NCBI GenBank assembly: GCA_023362775.1
Contig: JALMGJ010000015.1
Location: forward strand, 14,536,001 to 14,600,000
Direction of reading: 5' to 3'
From: Charina bottae
Lineage: Eukaryota; Chordata; Lepidosauria; Squamata; Charinaidae
DNA: 64,000 bases
Part shown: one piece after another, positions 1 through 12,700 of the stretch
Layout: each line of letters starts with the position of its first letter
Position numbering within the stretch: the first letter of the stretch is position 1
Translations under genes and position numbers: made by a program
The notes under the pieces: generated by a model
Told to the model about the DNA's origin: nothing
Database searches by the model: none
What the model saw: only the letters and a program-made list of their open reading frames with translations

Positions 1-79
1 AGGTACCTTGGGGAGGAGGAGATTTCTAGACACAAGCCAGGCCAAGCCTACCTGTTGGTGCTCTCCAACAAAAACTTAC

Positions 80-118
80 ATCTTGTGAATAGAGTTGTTT
101 CCTGCTCTTTCATCAGAT
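80..118 (-). CDS. TDRD12: Candidate additional 3' exon of TDRD12
   Basis: On the minus strand a CAG acceptor and a GTAAGT donor bound 39 nt. Using the single base left by exon 26, they translate as NLMKEQETTLFTR. The phase fits, but the peptide is short and no homology is remembered for this part of the tail, so this is only a candidate. Other exons may lie between here and exon 26. Confidence 0.25.
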
Positions 119-774
119 CTGCAAGCCTAGGAATAACCATTTACCCCTTTGAATTTCCAAGGACAGGCTACTTACGCCATTCAGTTCCAATGGCTCAAGG
201 CAGCGTGTTTTGTTTTTCTTCTTGAAGCTCAAAACATGTGTCGGGTCTCCTCTTGTGTCCTCTAAAAGACTGCAGTCTACAGTTGACTGAAACCACTGAG
301 CCCCAATCCAACAGTTGAACTACTCCACCCTACCAGCTTGCTATGTAATTGTGTTTTGCACAGGACAGACTCAACCATTCAAGCTTTACACTATAAAACT
401 AGATATAAAAATAAGTATGCCCTGAAAGAACATACAGCATCGTCAAGTAGGGCAAAAGATGTAAGGAAAGAATAATAATGTGTTGAAATTGGAAGAGTAA
501 AATATTTAAAATTTATTTTAAAAAATCCCATATATAGAAAAATTCACATTATTTGGATCCAAAGCCATACAGCCTCTTTAACCTGCTGCTGACAGGTAAA
601 GCAAGCAACCCTATGCCAGATCTGATGTGTTCTTCCCACTTCAGATTTTAATACTGCAAACCTTTATTTATTTATTTACACACACACAAACACACTTATC
701 TAAAAACAAGAAACAATATGCACAATGCATGAAGCAAAAAAAAAATCACGTTTTGGGAATTTGCAGTTGTTTCT

Positions 775-813
<39 letters not shown>

Positions 814-1695
814 CGCGCGCTCCTTCTTGCTTGTTTGCCTGCCCCTCCACCCCCCACGTTTTCTGGAAATAATTTTGCCCTGATGCTGCCTCACCCTTTA
901 AAAAAGCATTTTCAGTTGCCCAAAGAGTACATGATCTATGTGCCAAAGAAGTAGAGCGCCTGAGATACTTTCCACCACTGCTCAGCCAAACCTAACTCTG
1001 GACCTTTTCTTTCTTTGACAAGTTTTAAACTTCACACCTGGACATCTTCCAGAAGCCTTGTAAAAGTGGCCCCTGGAGCCCCAGGATAGACAAGGAGAGA
1101 ACAAGAAAAACATTACTCTCTTCCCCAAGCGGTAGAACTACGGCACATATAAGTCCCATCAAATAAATGTTGATACCATTCATGCAAAGTTTGTTGAGAG
1201 TCATCTGTCTTCTTATTTTGCACCATTTCATCTAAATTAAGAAATAAAACAAGTTAAATTCGCATGGCATATATCTTTACCAGATTTCAATTGGTAAACT
1301 TAACACAACGTTCCAACTGCATTTAATTAATTAGAAATGTTGTTTCAAGGTAAAGATATTTCACAGAACAAAAATAATCCTCATCTCAGTATATTTCAAA
1401 TGGCAATCATCAGCATTAATATTGGTTAACCATATTCAAGTTTTAAAAAGCATAGAGTATTTCTAAAAGTAAGTAAATTTTCTTGCATATTACACCTTGA
1501 TTCTGGAAGTTTAAAAAAACACCATAATACAAAGAAAAACAAGTAAAGTTCACATGTTCTTTTTCACTAGTCCTCTGCAATCTTATCACTAGGGATCAGA
1601 ATTTTTCTATTCATGTCTTCCCTGTTTTTCAGAACAAAAATCCTTCAACAGACACTTACTACATTCCACATATTCATTTTCTACATTGTACTTAC
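119..1695. other. TDRD12 3' intron or UTR sequence with a (TG)n(CG)n tract
   Basis: No gene is recognised on either strand. A small CA-rich patch lies near 680-695 and a (TG)n run passing into (CG)n at about 777-821. Alternating purine-pyrimidine tracts of this kind can adopt Z-DNA. The ORFs around the tract are repeat translations. Confidence 0.6.
777..821. repeat. Microsatellite (TG)n-(CG)n
   Basis: About 26 bases of TG dinucleotides followed directly by about 16 bases of CG dinucleotides, read from the sequence. A CG dinucleotide run that has not decayed is uncommon in vertebrate DNA, where methylated CpG mutates quickly. Confidence 0.9.
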
Positions 1696-1880
1696 TATGA
1701 TGATTTTGTAAAGATACTTGAGAATAACTATCATGGATAATATCCTGGCTCTTTTGTGATTTCTGTGCAATGGGCATGGCCTGTTTATTTGGGGTCTCTG
1801 AGTTAAGAGTTGCAGGATCTGAGACATTCTGCTCAGTAGATTCACCCTTCTCATTTCTTCCATGCATTAGAGGATGTATT
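1696..1880 (-). CDS. TDRD12: TDRD12 exon 26 (charged tail)
   Basis: 185 nt between a TTTCAG acceptor and a GTAAGT donor. It starts by completing the TT left by exon 25 and reads [20 protein letters not shown] and onward, rich in S, Q, N and K. This suits the poorly conserved acidic/polar C-terminal tail of TDRD12. Leaves one base for a further exon, so the protein does not end here. Confidence 0.7.
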
Positions 1881-3730
1881 CTGAAATGGAGAGAGGAGTA
1901 CCACCATAATCTGCATCCTACAGAAATAAGTCTAGTGGCCCAAATATTGGATAATCAGAGCCTTCAGCCAAGGGAAAACAGATTTAGCCTCAAGCAACAT
2001 ATATTGTAAAGTTCTCAGATCCTTCTCTTTTATTTTTGCTAATGCCAAAGCTCAAGGAAGCAACTATGTTCTATTTTGATAGGAGAAAAACATCACAGCC
2101 TTGATGCTCTCCAGTGGCCCGATTGTAAGAATTTGCTGGGAGGAAAGCAACTGTGCTATGGAGGGAAACACACTAGCACTCCCCTCAAAAGCTTTTGCAT
2201 CAGGTGTAGAAGATGTTTCCAGAGGCATCAGGGAGGCAAACCATAGACCAGAGCTTTCCAAACTTTTCATGTTGGTGACACACTTTTTAGACATGCATAA
2301 TTTCGCGACAAACTCTTACAGCAGGGCACAAGGCAGGCACTAGGACCTGCACGGAATCACAGCAGGTTTGGAGGCAGCAAGGCACAAGGGAGGCATTAGG
2401 ACCTGTGCAGAATCACAGCAGGTTTGGAGGCAGCAAGGCACAAGGCAGGCATTAGGACCTGCGCGGAATCACAGCAGGTTTGGAGGCAGCCAGGCACAAG
2501 GCAGGCAGTAGGACCTGTGCAGAATCACAGCAGGTTTGGAGGCACAAGGCAGGCACTAGGACCTGCGCAGAATCCTGGCAGGGCTCGGAGGCAGCAGCTG
2601 CAGCCAACACACTAACGCAGGGCTTTCCAAAGTGCCACCGCTGGCGACACGCCAGTGGCGGCGGGGACACAGAGGGGCATGCGGCGGCACGGGGGGGCGT
2701 GCGTGCGCACGGCGGCGGCAGCCGCTGCCACCATGCACGCGCACACCGCCGCTTCCTGGTGGTGTGGCGACACACCACGCTGTGTGTGGCGACACACTTT
2801 TGTGTGGCGACACACAGTTTGGAAAGCTCTGCCATAGACAGCAACTTGGAAATACAGTGCAGTTTTCTGTGGTTATTTATAAAAGCATCCAAGAATAAAA
2901 GGGAGAGAGGGAGGGAGGGGTCCTTCTCTTCTTCTTGGGAGATCTACAATTATAGTCACCAGGCAAGACTAAAAAAATGAGGATCTCCCAATCTTAGGAG
3001 AAAGCTTCAGTTGAAACAAGCATTATGCCACTAGAATATACAAATCCTTCATTTACTTAGCATGAATTTAATATATCAGCTGCTGTCCTTTCATCTACTA
3101 ATTCATCAGCACATACAATGTTTCTTAAGATCTCAGTACTGATCATACCCAGATATATTTTGTCCAGCAAAGCTACTGAACTATATGCCCTCCTTTTCTG
3201 AAATTTGGGAGGGAAAAAGATCTTAACTTCTATATTTTTAATGGAAGCATTATTCCCTTTCTCCAGCTGCTGATCAGTTGGGCTGTTGAAAAATACCTCT
3301 ATTTTTTAAAAAAAAGAATGCAGAAACGTTGGGAAGCACTTGCATCTAATAAGACAAAAACATTTTGCTAGAAAAAGAAAGCCATTCTCTACCCATTTGG
3401 AAAAAGAAGGGCTTTATTCTTTGTTCTTTGCCACCATCTAGTGGGCAGTGAGGCTTAGATTCTGTGGAAGATGTAGACAGGCCTGGAGCTTTCTGGCAGG
3501 AAAATGGAAAGGTGGATGTTGCTTCTGGCCTCCAACCAGCCACCTGCAAATGAGCACCTCTGCTTTGAGAAGGGAGGCAGGATGATTCATAGCAGAAGGT
3601 CCCATGACAATTTGGACAAAGGCACCAATAGCTTTTGTCCCTCAACCTGGGCCCAGTACACTTTCTTTTTTGTGCTCAAAAGAAGTGTTGCTCTCTTCTT
3701 TATGAAGTGATATGAAAACTCTAAAAGCAA

Positions 3731-3767
<37 letters not shown>

Positions 3768-6700
3768 ACACTAAGGAGATTTCACAAAATACCTCAAAGC
3801 AAAGTCCTTAGTTAAAAGATTCCCTATATTCTGAGCAAATTAAGCCATCTTGAATAGTCTTTCAAACAAAACTGTTTCAAAGTCTAAAGCTATCAGTGTT
3901 CTTGACCTATTAATCTCTTATGAAATAAAAATTTCTTTGTTATTTTCTTCATGTAAGGACTGTGCTTGTTACTATGCTAGGCCAAGGTGTGTGCCACTAA
4001 TGGTGGGCGATAGGTTGGGACCCCAGGGTTATATTTGCAGAGCGGGGGGAGGTCCAATGTGCTTGCTCCTTTGTGTCTGGAGCAACCTGATGCCAACAAT
4101 GCATTCAAGGCACTACTTCTCTCCTGAGACAGACCAACAAAAATCGTGTCTTTAAATATCCAACTTAACTTCTTGAAGTTCATCCTTCTCCCTAACTCCC
4201 ACAACCACTAGAATATTGTACAGCATGAAACTCTATACTAATGTAATTCTTTAACCTATATGATCTCAACAGGATTCTGAACTGCCATCAACCAGTTTCA
4301 GTGCATGCAGCCCCTAATTATCCATAAAATCTGTTTATTCAAAAAACAGTCTAATTTTAAAAAAAATCTTACAATGCAGGCAGATCTTTTTTCTCATGGG
4401 ATATTTCAGCCTCCTTAAATAATTTCTTGAGTTCCTGTATGTGCCCAGGATTATCTACTCCTAATCCAGTAGACAGGATTTCAGTACGAATACTATATTC
4501 ATTGATTGAAGTTTTTAGGTCTTGAAGTCTAGTAACTCGAACCTAGAATTTAAAATTACAAAGTAACATTTATTTGCAGACTCTTTGCTGCTCCATAGTA
4601 TTGCTTGTCTCTTGCTCCAACTTATGAACACAATTATCACCTCTCTTATTGCTTTACCCAGTCTCTTAGAAAGTGATCACCTACTGAGACTCCACTGTTA
4701 ATTTTGGACACTTCTAGACCCAGCCTGACCCTACTGTCTTTCTTTTGGTTCTAAGATTTAAGTTTCAGGTAGAAGTCAAAAAATAAAGACACAAACAGAA
4801 AGGAAAAATTTGCTGAATATTAGAATTACAAGGTACTGACCACATCTATTACCCTGAAGAAACCACCTGTTAAGTATTCCATTCTGCTTTCAAAACCTGT
4901 GAAAATTCTTCAACATCAGATACTTCAGTATTATTATTTTTAAAGGAAGGAAACAGAGAACAGTTGAACACTGTCTTACATACCACCGGATCCACCCAAA
5001 TTGTATTTCCCAGGACAAGTACTATTTTTGCTTCATGCAGTTCCCCTCTGATCTTGTGATTAATGTATCTGGTTACCTAACAAAAACAAAGACAATCTTC
5101 AGAGAAGAAATGTGTTCCTTTTCAATGACTGTAGCATCCTTTTCAGTAGAAGCCATAGCTTATTGCCTTTATAGTTCCAAACCAGGCATTTTCTCATCAA
5201 AAGACTTCCAAATATTCTTCAACTTGGAAGGGGCACAATAAGTTGCTTTATTGACTCAGAACAGTTGACTTGAAAAGATAAGCAATTTATCACCAAAGTA
5301 TATTACTATGATCATTTACTGATAACAAGAGAGTTTAAGCATAAACATACTGATAACAAGAGAGTTCAAAGGTGAACTTTGACACTACTAGACTGAATTT
5401 GAAACATTGTCCTTAATTAAGCTTCCGTTTTTAATCCTTATACCCCTAACTATCAACTGCTATTCTGAATTCACTTGCATTTTCTTCCCCCAAGGAAAGT
5501 TTTTATCAACAGGGCAAGCAATTATTTGAAATGGTGCCTATTAAATACATTAATTAACTCATAAGGATTCAGTCTATCCCAGCTATTGTTTTGCATCAGG
5601 AAAGAACTAAAAATAAAACCAGGAAAAAAAGAACAAATTGGTTGTTCCTTATTTAAAATCAGGCATTAAGCACAGTTTAGCATAAGATAGTTCATCAGAA
5701 CATCTGGAAAAGATTACATTTGGGATTATTTTTAAAAAGTATTCAACGCCTCCAAAGGCCAAAAACTAAACCAAATCATCCCCAAACTTTGGGAACTTAC
5801 TTTTGGATGCCATTCTGCTTCATTATCTATGGGTTTAACCCTACAAACTATGAATTCCACAGCCTGAGGAGGCAACGCTTGAAACTGTTCTGGTAAACAA
5901 AGCAAGTGATAATTCTGAACATAGCCAGTTCTGCCTTCATCTATGTACTTGATGTGAACGGTGTAAAACACACAGGTGTCTTCTTTTGGTCCTACTTCTA
6001 GCACTTGAACCCTTTAAGAGAATGCAGGAAAAAGACACCAGGAAATTCCAACTATTAAAACATACAAATCAGCCTTTTATGCACTTGTACAACCTACCAC
6101 AAGGTGTAATTCAGTACAACAAATGAACTGCACATTCAGGATTATTAAATCAGATATGTAATACTGCTGATGTTCATAATAATAATATTTTCTAGCACTG
6201 AATGGCTTTTATTTGCTTAGACAAGGGGTGAACCACCTTTACAATCTGGTGGACTTGTTTCAAATTCTAAAACCATCCTGCAGGTACTCAGACAAAATGG
6301 TTGCCATAGGAAGGTCACACAACCACCATTACTGTAATAATTTTTGATGATTAAGAATTCCTACAGGGTAGGGGTGGGACACCTGTAACCACGCTTGGCC
6401 CCCTAGGATCCTGTTGCTCAAACAAACCTGTTTTGGGAGATAACTTTAAGGGTGGGAAATTCCTGTAGCCCACTAGGAGCAAGTTTGGTCTAGTGGTTAA
6501 GGTGCTGAGCTAGAAACCAGGAGATGGAGAGTTCTAGTCCCGCCTTAGGCACGAAAGCCAGCTGGGTGACCTTGGGCCAGTCCCTGTCTCTCAGCCCTAG
6601 GAAGGAGCCAATGGCAAACCAGGAGGCTGAGAGTTCTAGTCCCGCTTTAGGCACGAAAGCCAGCTGGGTGACCTTAGGCCAGTCATTCTCTCTCAGCCCT

Positions 6701-9700
6701 AGGAAGGAGGCAATGGCAAACCAGGAGACTGAGAGTTCTAGTCCCGCCTTAGGCCTGAAAGCTGGCTGGGTGACCTTGGGCCAGTCCCTGTCTCTCAGCC
6801 CTAGGAAGGAGCCAATGGCAAAGCAGGAGACTGAGAGTTCTAGTCCCGCCTTAGGCCTGAAAGCCGGCTGGGTGACCTTGGGCCAGTCCCTGTCTCTCAG
6901 CCCTAGGAAGGAGCCAATGGCAAAGCAGGAGACTGAGAGTTCTAGTCCCGCCTTAGGCATGAAAGCCGGCTGGGTGGCCTTGGGCCAGTCCCTCTCTCTC
7001 AGCCCTAGGAAGGAGCCAATGGCAAACCAGGAGACAGAGTTCTAGTCCCGCCTTAGGCATGAAAGCTGGCTGGGTGACCTTGGGCCAGTCCCTCTCTCTC
7101 AGCCCAACTCACCTCACAGGGTTGTTGTTGTGGGGAAAATAGGAGGAGGAAGGAGTATTAGGTGTGTTCGCCACCTTGAGTTATTTATAAAAATAAAGGC
7201 GGGATAGAAAATTAAACAAACAAACAAACTTGGGAGGCTAAGTTGGCCACCCCTGCCGTAGGGCCTACATACGGTCCCTTTGTTACATTAGTAGTAACAA
7301 CGTTAGGCAAGACAGAGACCATATGAGAGACCAAGAGTGATTCTATGGGCACAGCAATGTCCAGAGATACAGCCCTTTCTTCTTTTTCTAGTTTAAACGG
7401 TCAGTCATACTGTATCAGTCATTATAAGTAATGCTAATTTAATTTATTTCTATAATAACTTAAATATCCTACCTATGGAAATAATTTTCTTCCCGCAATC
7501 CATATATTGCCAGCTTCTCCACTCTGTCAACCGAGATAAGATTGCTAGATTTCTGATAATAATCCTTTATCTCTTTTTCAAGAGCTGCATAGGGATTATT
7601 CCATTTCCCTGCGATGCGGCCAAAGTAGTTTGTGGCATCCACAATAAAAAGAGGCAGTATCTGAAATTAGAAATGCATGTAAAAAGCACTGCATATTTCC
7701 TGGAAACCAACAAACAAGTAATTATATTTAAATGTCCATTAAAAACTCATCTGTTTTTTCTGCTTTCTCCCATTCCCTTTCTTGTGCAAGGCTTTTGGGG
7801 GGGGGGGGCTAGCACCAAAGTACATGAAACTGAAGCAATTCTGCAAGATCTTCTAAAATAATGTAAGGCGTGGTACAATTAGGGTGACATCCAGCTGCTG
7901 AGATGGGCATAGAGGGATCAAAGTGATCCAGCAGGAAAGTTGTGTTTTCTGTGAGAAAGCGGAACAAGCTTCCTATGAGAACATTCTGATCCACATGACA
8001 ACTGGCATGGTGCATGAATGCTCTTCCCATCCGACAACAAGCTTTTGTGTCTCTGTGGCCATTTCTGTTTTGGTTGTGTGGAAAGAACAGATCCACATCT
8101 GGCAGGCATAGTTTTCTTCACCATTTTTTTTTTCCTACTGATTCCTGTCCTGACAAAGGGGTCCTCCAAGCCCTGCCTGCATTGGGGAAGTAAGCATTAT
8201 ATGGAGACCACCTTCCGCCTCTTCAGGCCCCTTTAAACTCAGCGCTTCAATATAAGTTTGCTTTTTCTGGGATGAGAAACAGCAACAAAAAGGCTATGCT
8301 ACTTCTCTACCCATAACATTCAATCGCTGGAGAGTGTGTAAAAAATGTTACTTTCTCTGCAGGCAGCAACTTTACTAGCCTCACTGCAAAGGTGTAACAA
8401 AAGGACTGCTGTTGAGGCAGTGTTGGGGTTTGATATACCCAGGAATCTACTGTTAGATATGAATTATACAGAGAGGCTTGATTTCTAGGTGAGAGGTGAA
8501 ATATTCTGCAGAGTCACCCAATTAGCAGACATAGTTGTAGGGATGATGTGGCAAGGTATGACACATAACACCAGGTGCTAAGAGTTAAGTTGGGTGTGGT
8601 AGATAACAAGAGTGACCTATAATGTGATTGGTCAGTTTATCTATAAAAGCAGAGATATTCTGTATTCCATTTTATTCCCATTTTCTCATTCAACCTCTTG
8701 TATGCTGTATCGTTGGTTATCATTTTGTTACCTGTGTGGAAGTGATCTGTAAATATGTATGTATATAAAGTAAATAGGCTATTTTATATAATCTCTGTGT
8801 GAGTGTCTATTTGCTATACAGACTAAGGATCACTGGTGCCTAGGAGAGAAGCAGGCCACTCCATCCGCTCGCCCTTTAACAGGCAGTGATTTAAAAAGTG
8901 ATGTACATCTCAGGGACTGGAGAAAAACAATAGCTGGGGAAGAGCCACAGGTATTTTAGAGCCAGGATTCTTTCCTTTTTGGGCTGGCTGTCTTGTACTG
9001 TTTCAGTTTTGAATAAAACTAGCATTTCCCCTTGCCCATTTCTGTTCCGCCTAACTAACAATTTACATACACAGTGCTAAGCTTTATCTGTTTTTAAAAT
9101 GTCAAACTGGATACCATCATTGCGTCAGAAATAAAACTTTGCTTCTGCTGCCTAACATAAACAATAAGCCTATTTATTCGAGGTGACCATCCTACTGCAG
9201 AAAAAGGTTGATTTTAAAATAATATCTATTGTTCTATTCTATTATTATTATTATTATTCTAGCTACATGTGTATCTGTATCCTGTTAGCCTATTTGCCCA
9301 TCCAAGGCTGCTGCTTAAAGTAAGATCTCTCCCTTCTCCCTCAATCAGCCTATCTTCAATTTGATTATTTAAGCTGTTGATCCATGTCTATTCCACTTTA
9401 TTACCAAGATCTCAGTAGTGTATGGTCTCCTGAAACAACTAAAGCATCTTCCTAGAGCAGGGCTTTCCAAAGTCTTCCCGCGGCGACACACCAACCGCCG
9501 TTGGTGTGTCACCGCAGGAAAACCCAGAAGTGCTGCCGTTTTGGCAGCGCGCAAAAACCCGGAAGCGCTGATGATGAGCAGCGCTTCCGGGTTGTGTGGC
9601 GACACACTTTTGTGTCGCGACACACAGTTTGGAAAGCTCTGTCCTAGATCAATATTAAACAAGATGATTACCTCTGTCTTATGATCTGATTACTGTGACA

Positions 9701-12700
9701 TGAAACCCAACCAAGTCCAGCTTCCAGAAAGAATAAGTTTATTCTCACTACTAAGCTATCACATTCAGAGCAATATTTCATTAAGACCATCCTGCCCGTG
9801 TACGTAGTTTAGAGTTGCAAAGACCTGCTCACGTCTTTCAAATATTTAGAAACTGAAGGTTTTTTTACTGACTCACTGTTATATTTCCAGCGGTTGACGG
9901 ACTTTCATCAGCTACTTTTGAGGGCACATCAGTTTGAAGGCTAATGCGATGGCGATCTGGACAGTGTTTTTTATTCCTGTGGGTTCATAAAGGGACAGAA
10001 TTAAATAATAAAATAATATTAAGGTAGCAAATACTGCTACTATGACAGAGGTGTGCATGCAGTTCGGAAAGATTGTAATGTTTGGATCAAAAGAATAAAG
10101 CAAGCAATTACAGAACAAGAATCCATATTATCATCCGAGAACAGAAAGCTCACCTTACATGGAGAACACGGGGGCAAAAATGTCCACAGAACAATCATTC
10201 CCAAACTTGTCCCTGGAGCACAATAGAGTGCTATGGTGAATTGCAGCAAAGGTTCTATGAATCCAACGTGAGATCTACAGAGGGTGCCCTTGCATTCACT
10301 AAAGGAATCAAGCAAAGGGCTGTCTCTCAGTGATACAGCATGTTTTGCATGGAGCCTCGCCCAGTGTGAAACACCAGAAGTTGCCAAGACAAACACATTA
10401 TTTGATGCTGTTCTTCCCCATTCCTTCTTTTCTCAACAAGCCATTTTGCTAAAAAGCCAAGTCCTATACCTTCTTCCTTTGTGTTGCTCTTGAATGGATC
10501 AGGCATTTCACATTATCAAAGGGTAATATAATCTGGACGGCAGCCAGAAAAATTCTCCCAAACTGCAGCCATTATAGATTAGCATCTATGTGTTTTGCTA
10601 AGTTTCAAGTTATCTTGTTACAGCAACAGAACAAGGTAAACAACTGCTAAAGTTAATGACCTTGGCATTTCCTTACTTGCATATTCCATATGCTTTAATG
10701 AAACGACAAAAAGGCTGCTTGCTCTTCCTCTCCTCTTTGGCTTCTAGCACTCCGCTTGTAAAGTTGCACAGTTCAGAGGGGATGTTGGCTCCTGTGCGTT
10801 TTAAATAACGTAACACTCCAACTGCATGGCAGGCACTTTTCTCTGTCAACAGCAAGATGGATTTTGCTTTGCCCTGTTCTTTTCCCAGAGATGAAATCTT
10901 TGCATGGAGGGGAGAAAAATGGAAGTTTGCCGTCACTTATTACTGATTTGCAGTATTTATGGAGACTTCTAACCAAAAATGAAAGGCTTCATTTTATTTA
11001 GGAAGCAAGGAAATTAAGTGCTTTACCAAAGAAACATGCCGGAAGAGCAGAAGAGATCATTACAGGCAGTCCTTACTTAACGACAATAGGGACCGGAAAT
11101 TGGTGCAGTCGTTAAGTGAGTCACCACGTGACCAAATTTTACAACCATTTTTACAATGGTCATTAAGTGAATAACGGGTTGTTAAGCAAATCACTGCGGT
11201 CGTTAAGGAACTCCAGCTTCCCCAATGGATGTTTTTTGCCAGAAACCAGCAAAAAAGGTTGCAAATTGTGATCATGTGACTGCAGGATGCTGCAACTGGT
11301 CGTAAATACGAGCTGGCTGCCAAGTGCCTGAACTGCGACCACGTGACTGCGGGGGTGGTGCAACGTTTTACGATGGTTGTGTGAGTATGGGTCATAAAGC
11401 ACTTTTTCCGAGGCCGACGTAACTTCAGACCATCATTAAATGAATGGTTGTTAAGCGAGGACTACCTGTACATTGTTAGTTGGAGAGAAAGTTCCAGGTA
11501 TAAAATAAAATTCTTTTTGGAGCTAATAATAAGTAGAGTTATTGGTGGGGCTAGAAGACAAATGGCCAGTGAAGTATTTTAGAAGGAAAAAAGGGAAAAA
11601 ACTCCAGTGAGGGCTTTTCTGCATTTAATTTCAGAACTGTATTTCATAGCGACAAGCGATTTCTTAGGATTTATCCAGACCTTTTCCACTGAATTCTGGA
11701 AGTTAGCAGACATGCCATACAGACGTGCACCAAAGATTCTTGGAGTTGCAGGAAAGCTGAAATGAATGACACGTGTTGCGTCTGTAAATCCTACAGCTGC
11801 CAGGCAGTCATCAGTTAAAACTGGAAACAAAAATAAGATGATCTGTAATGCAAAAACCACTTTTGTGTGTTATTACAGGTAAAAACTGGAAAGAAAATCC
11901 GTGTTTCTAGATACATCTAGCTCACTTTGGAATCAAGACAAACCTATATGATTCTCTAAGCTCAGTTCGAATATAGGGACTCATGATCCTTAAATTAAAG
12001 GAATGCTCCTGCATATCGCATTCAGACTACGGATTAGTTAATTGGGAGGAAGCTACGAATAAGGCAAATCATATCCTTTACAATGGATATAAAAAGTCTA
12101 CACACCCGTTAAAATGCCAGGTTTTTGAGATGTAAAAAAATCAGACCAAGATAAATCACTTCAGAATGTTTTCCACCTGGCAGCCTCTCGGACCAGTTTT
12201 CTTCTTGTTTTTTCATCAATTTTGGAGGGACATCCAGTTCTTGGTAATGTCACGGTTGTGCCATATTTTCTCCACTTGTTGATGACTGTCTTCACTGTGT
12301 TCCATGGTATATCCAATGCCTTGGAAATTTTTTTGTACCCTTCTCATGACTGATCTCTGTTTATTCGTTCAGTCGTTTCCGACTCTTCGTGACTTCATGG
12401 ACCAGTCCACGCCAGAGCTTTCTGTCGGCCGTCACCATCCCCAGCTCCCCAATGGTTGAGTCCGTCACCTCCAGAATACCATCCATCCATCTTGCCCTTG
12501 GTCGGCCCCTATTCCTTTTGCCTTCCACTTTCCCTAGCATCAGCTTCTTCTCCAGGGTATCCTGTCTTCTCATTATGTGGCCAAAGTACTTCAGTTTTGC
12601 CTTTAGTATCATTCCCTCAAGTGAGCAGTCTGGCTTTATTTCCTGGAGGATGGACTGGTTTGATCTTCTTGCAGTCCAAGGCACTCTCAGAATTTTCCTC

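Noticed and set aside
2424..2980. Overlapping ORFs of 146 and 166 codons
   Set aside because: They translate tandem units and inverted blocks inside the hAT MITE.
4368..4375. TAA just after exon 25 as the TDRD12 stop
   Set aside because: A good GTAAGA donor overlaps it, and exon 26 continues in phase, so it is kept only as a possible short isoform.
6490..7045. Repetitive ORFs of 156 and 173 codons
   Set aside because: Translations of the 102-bp SINE module; they are open only because the period is a multiple of three.
6529..7060. CRISPR-like regular spacing
   Set aside because: Units are contiguous near-identical 102-bp repeats without unique spacers, in a vertebrate genome.
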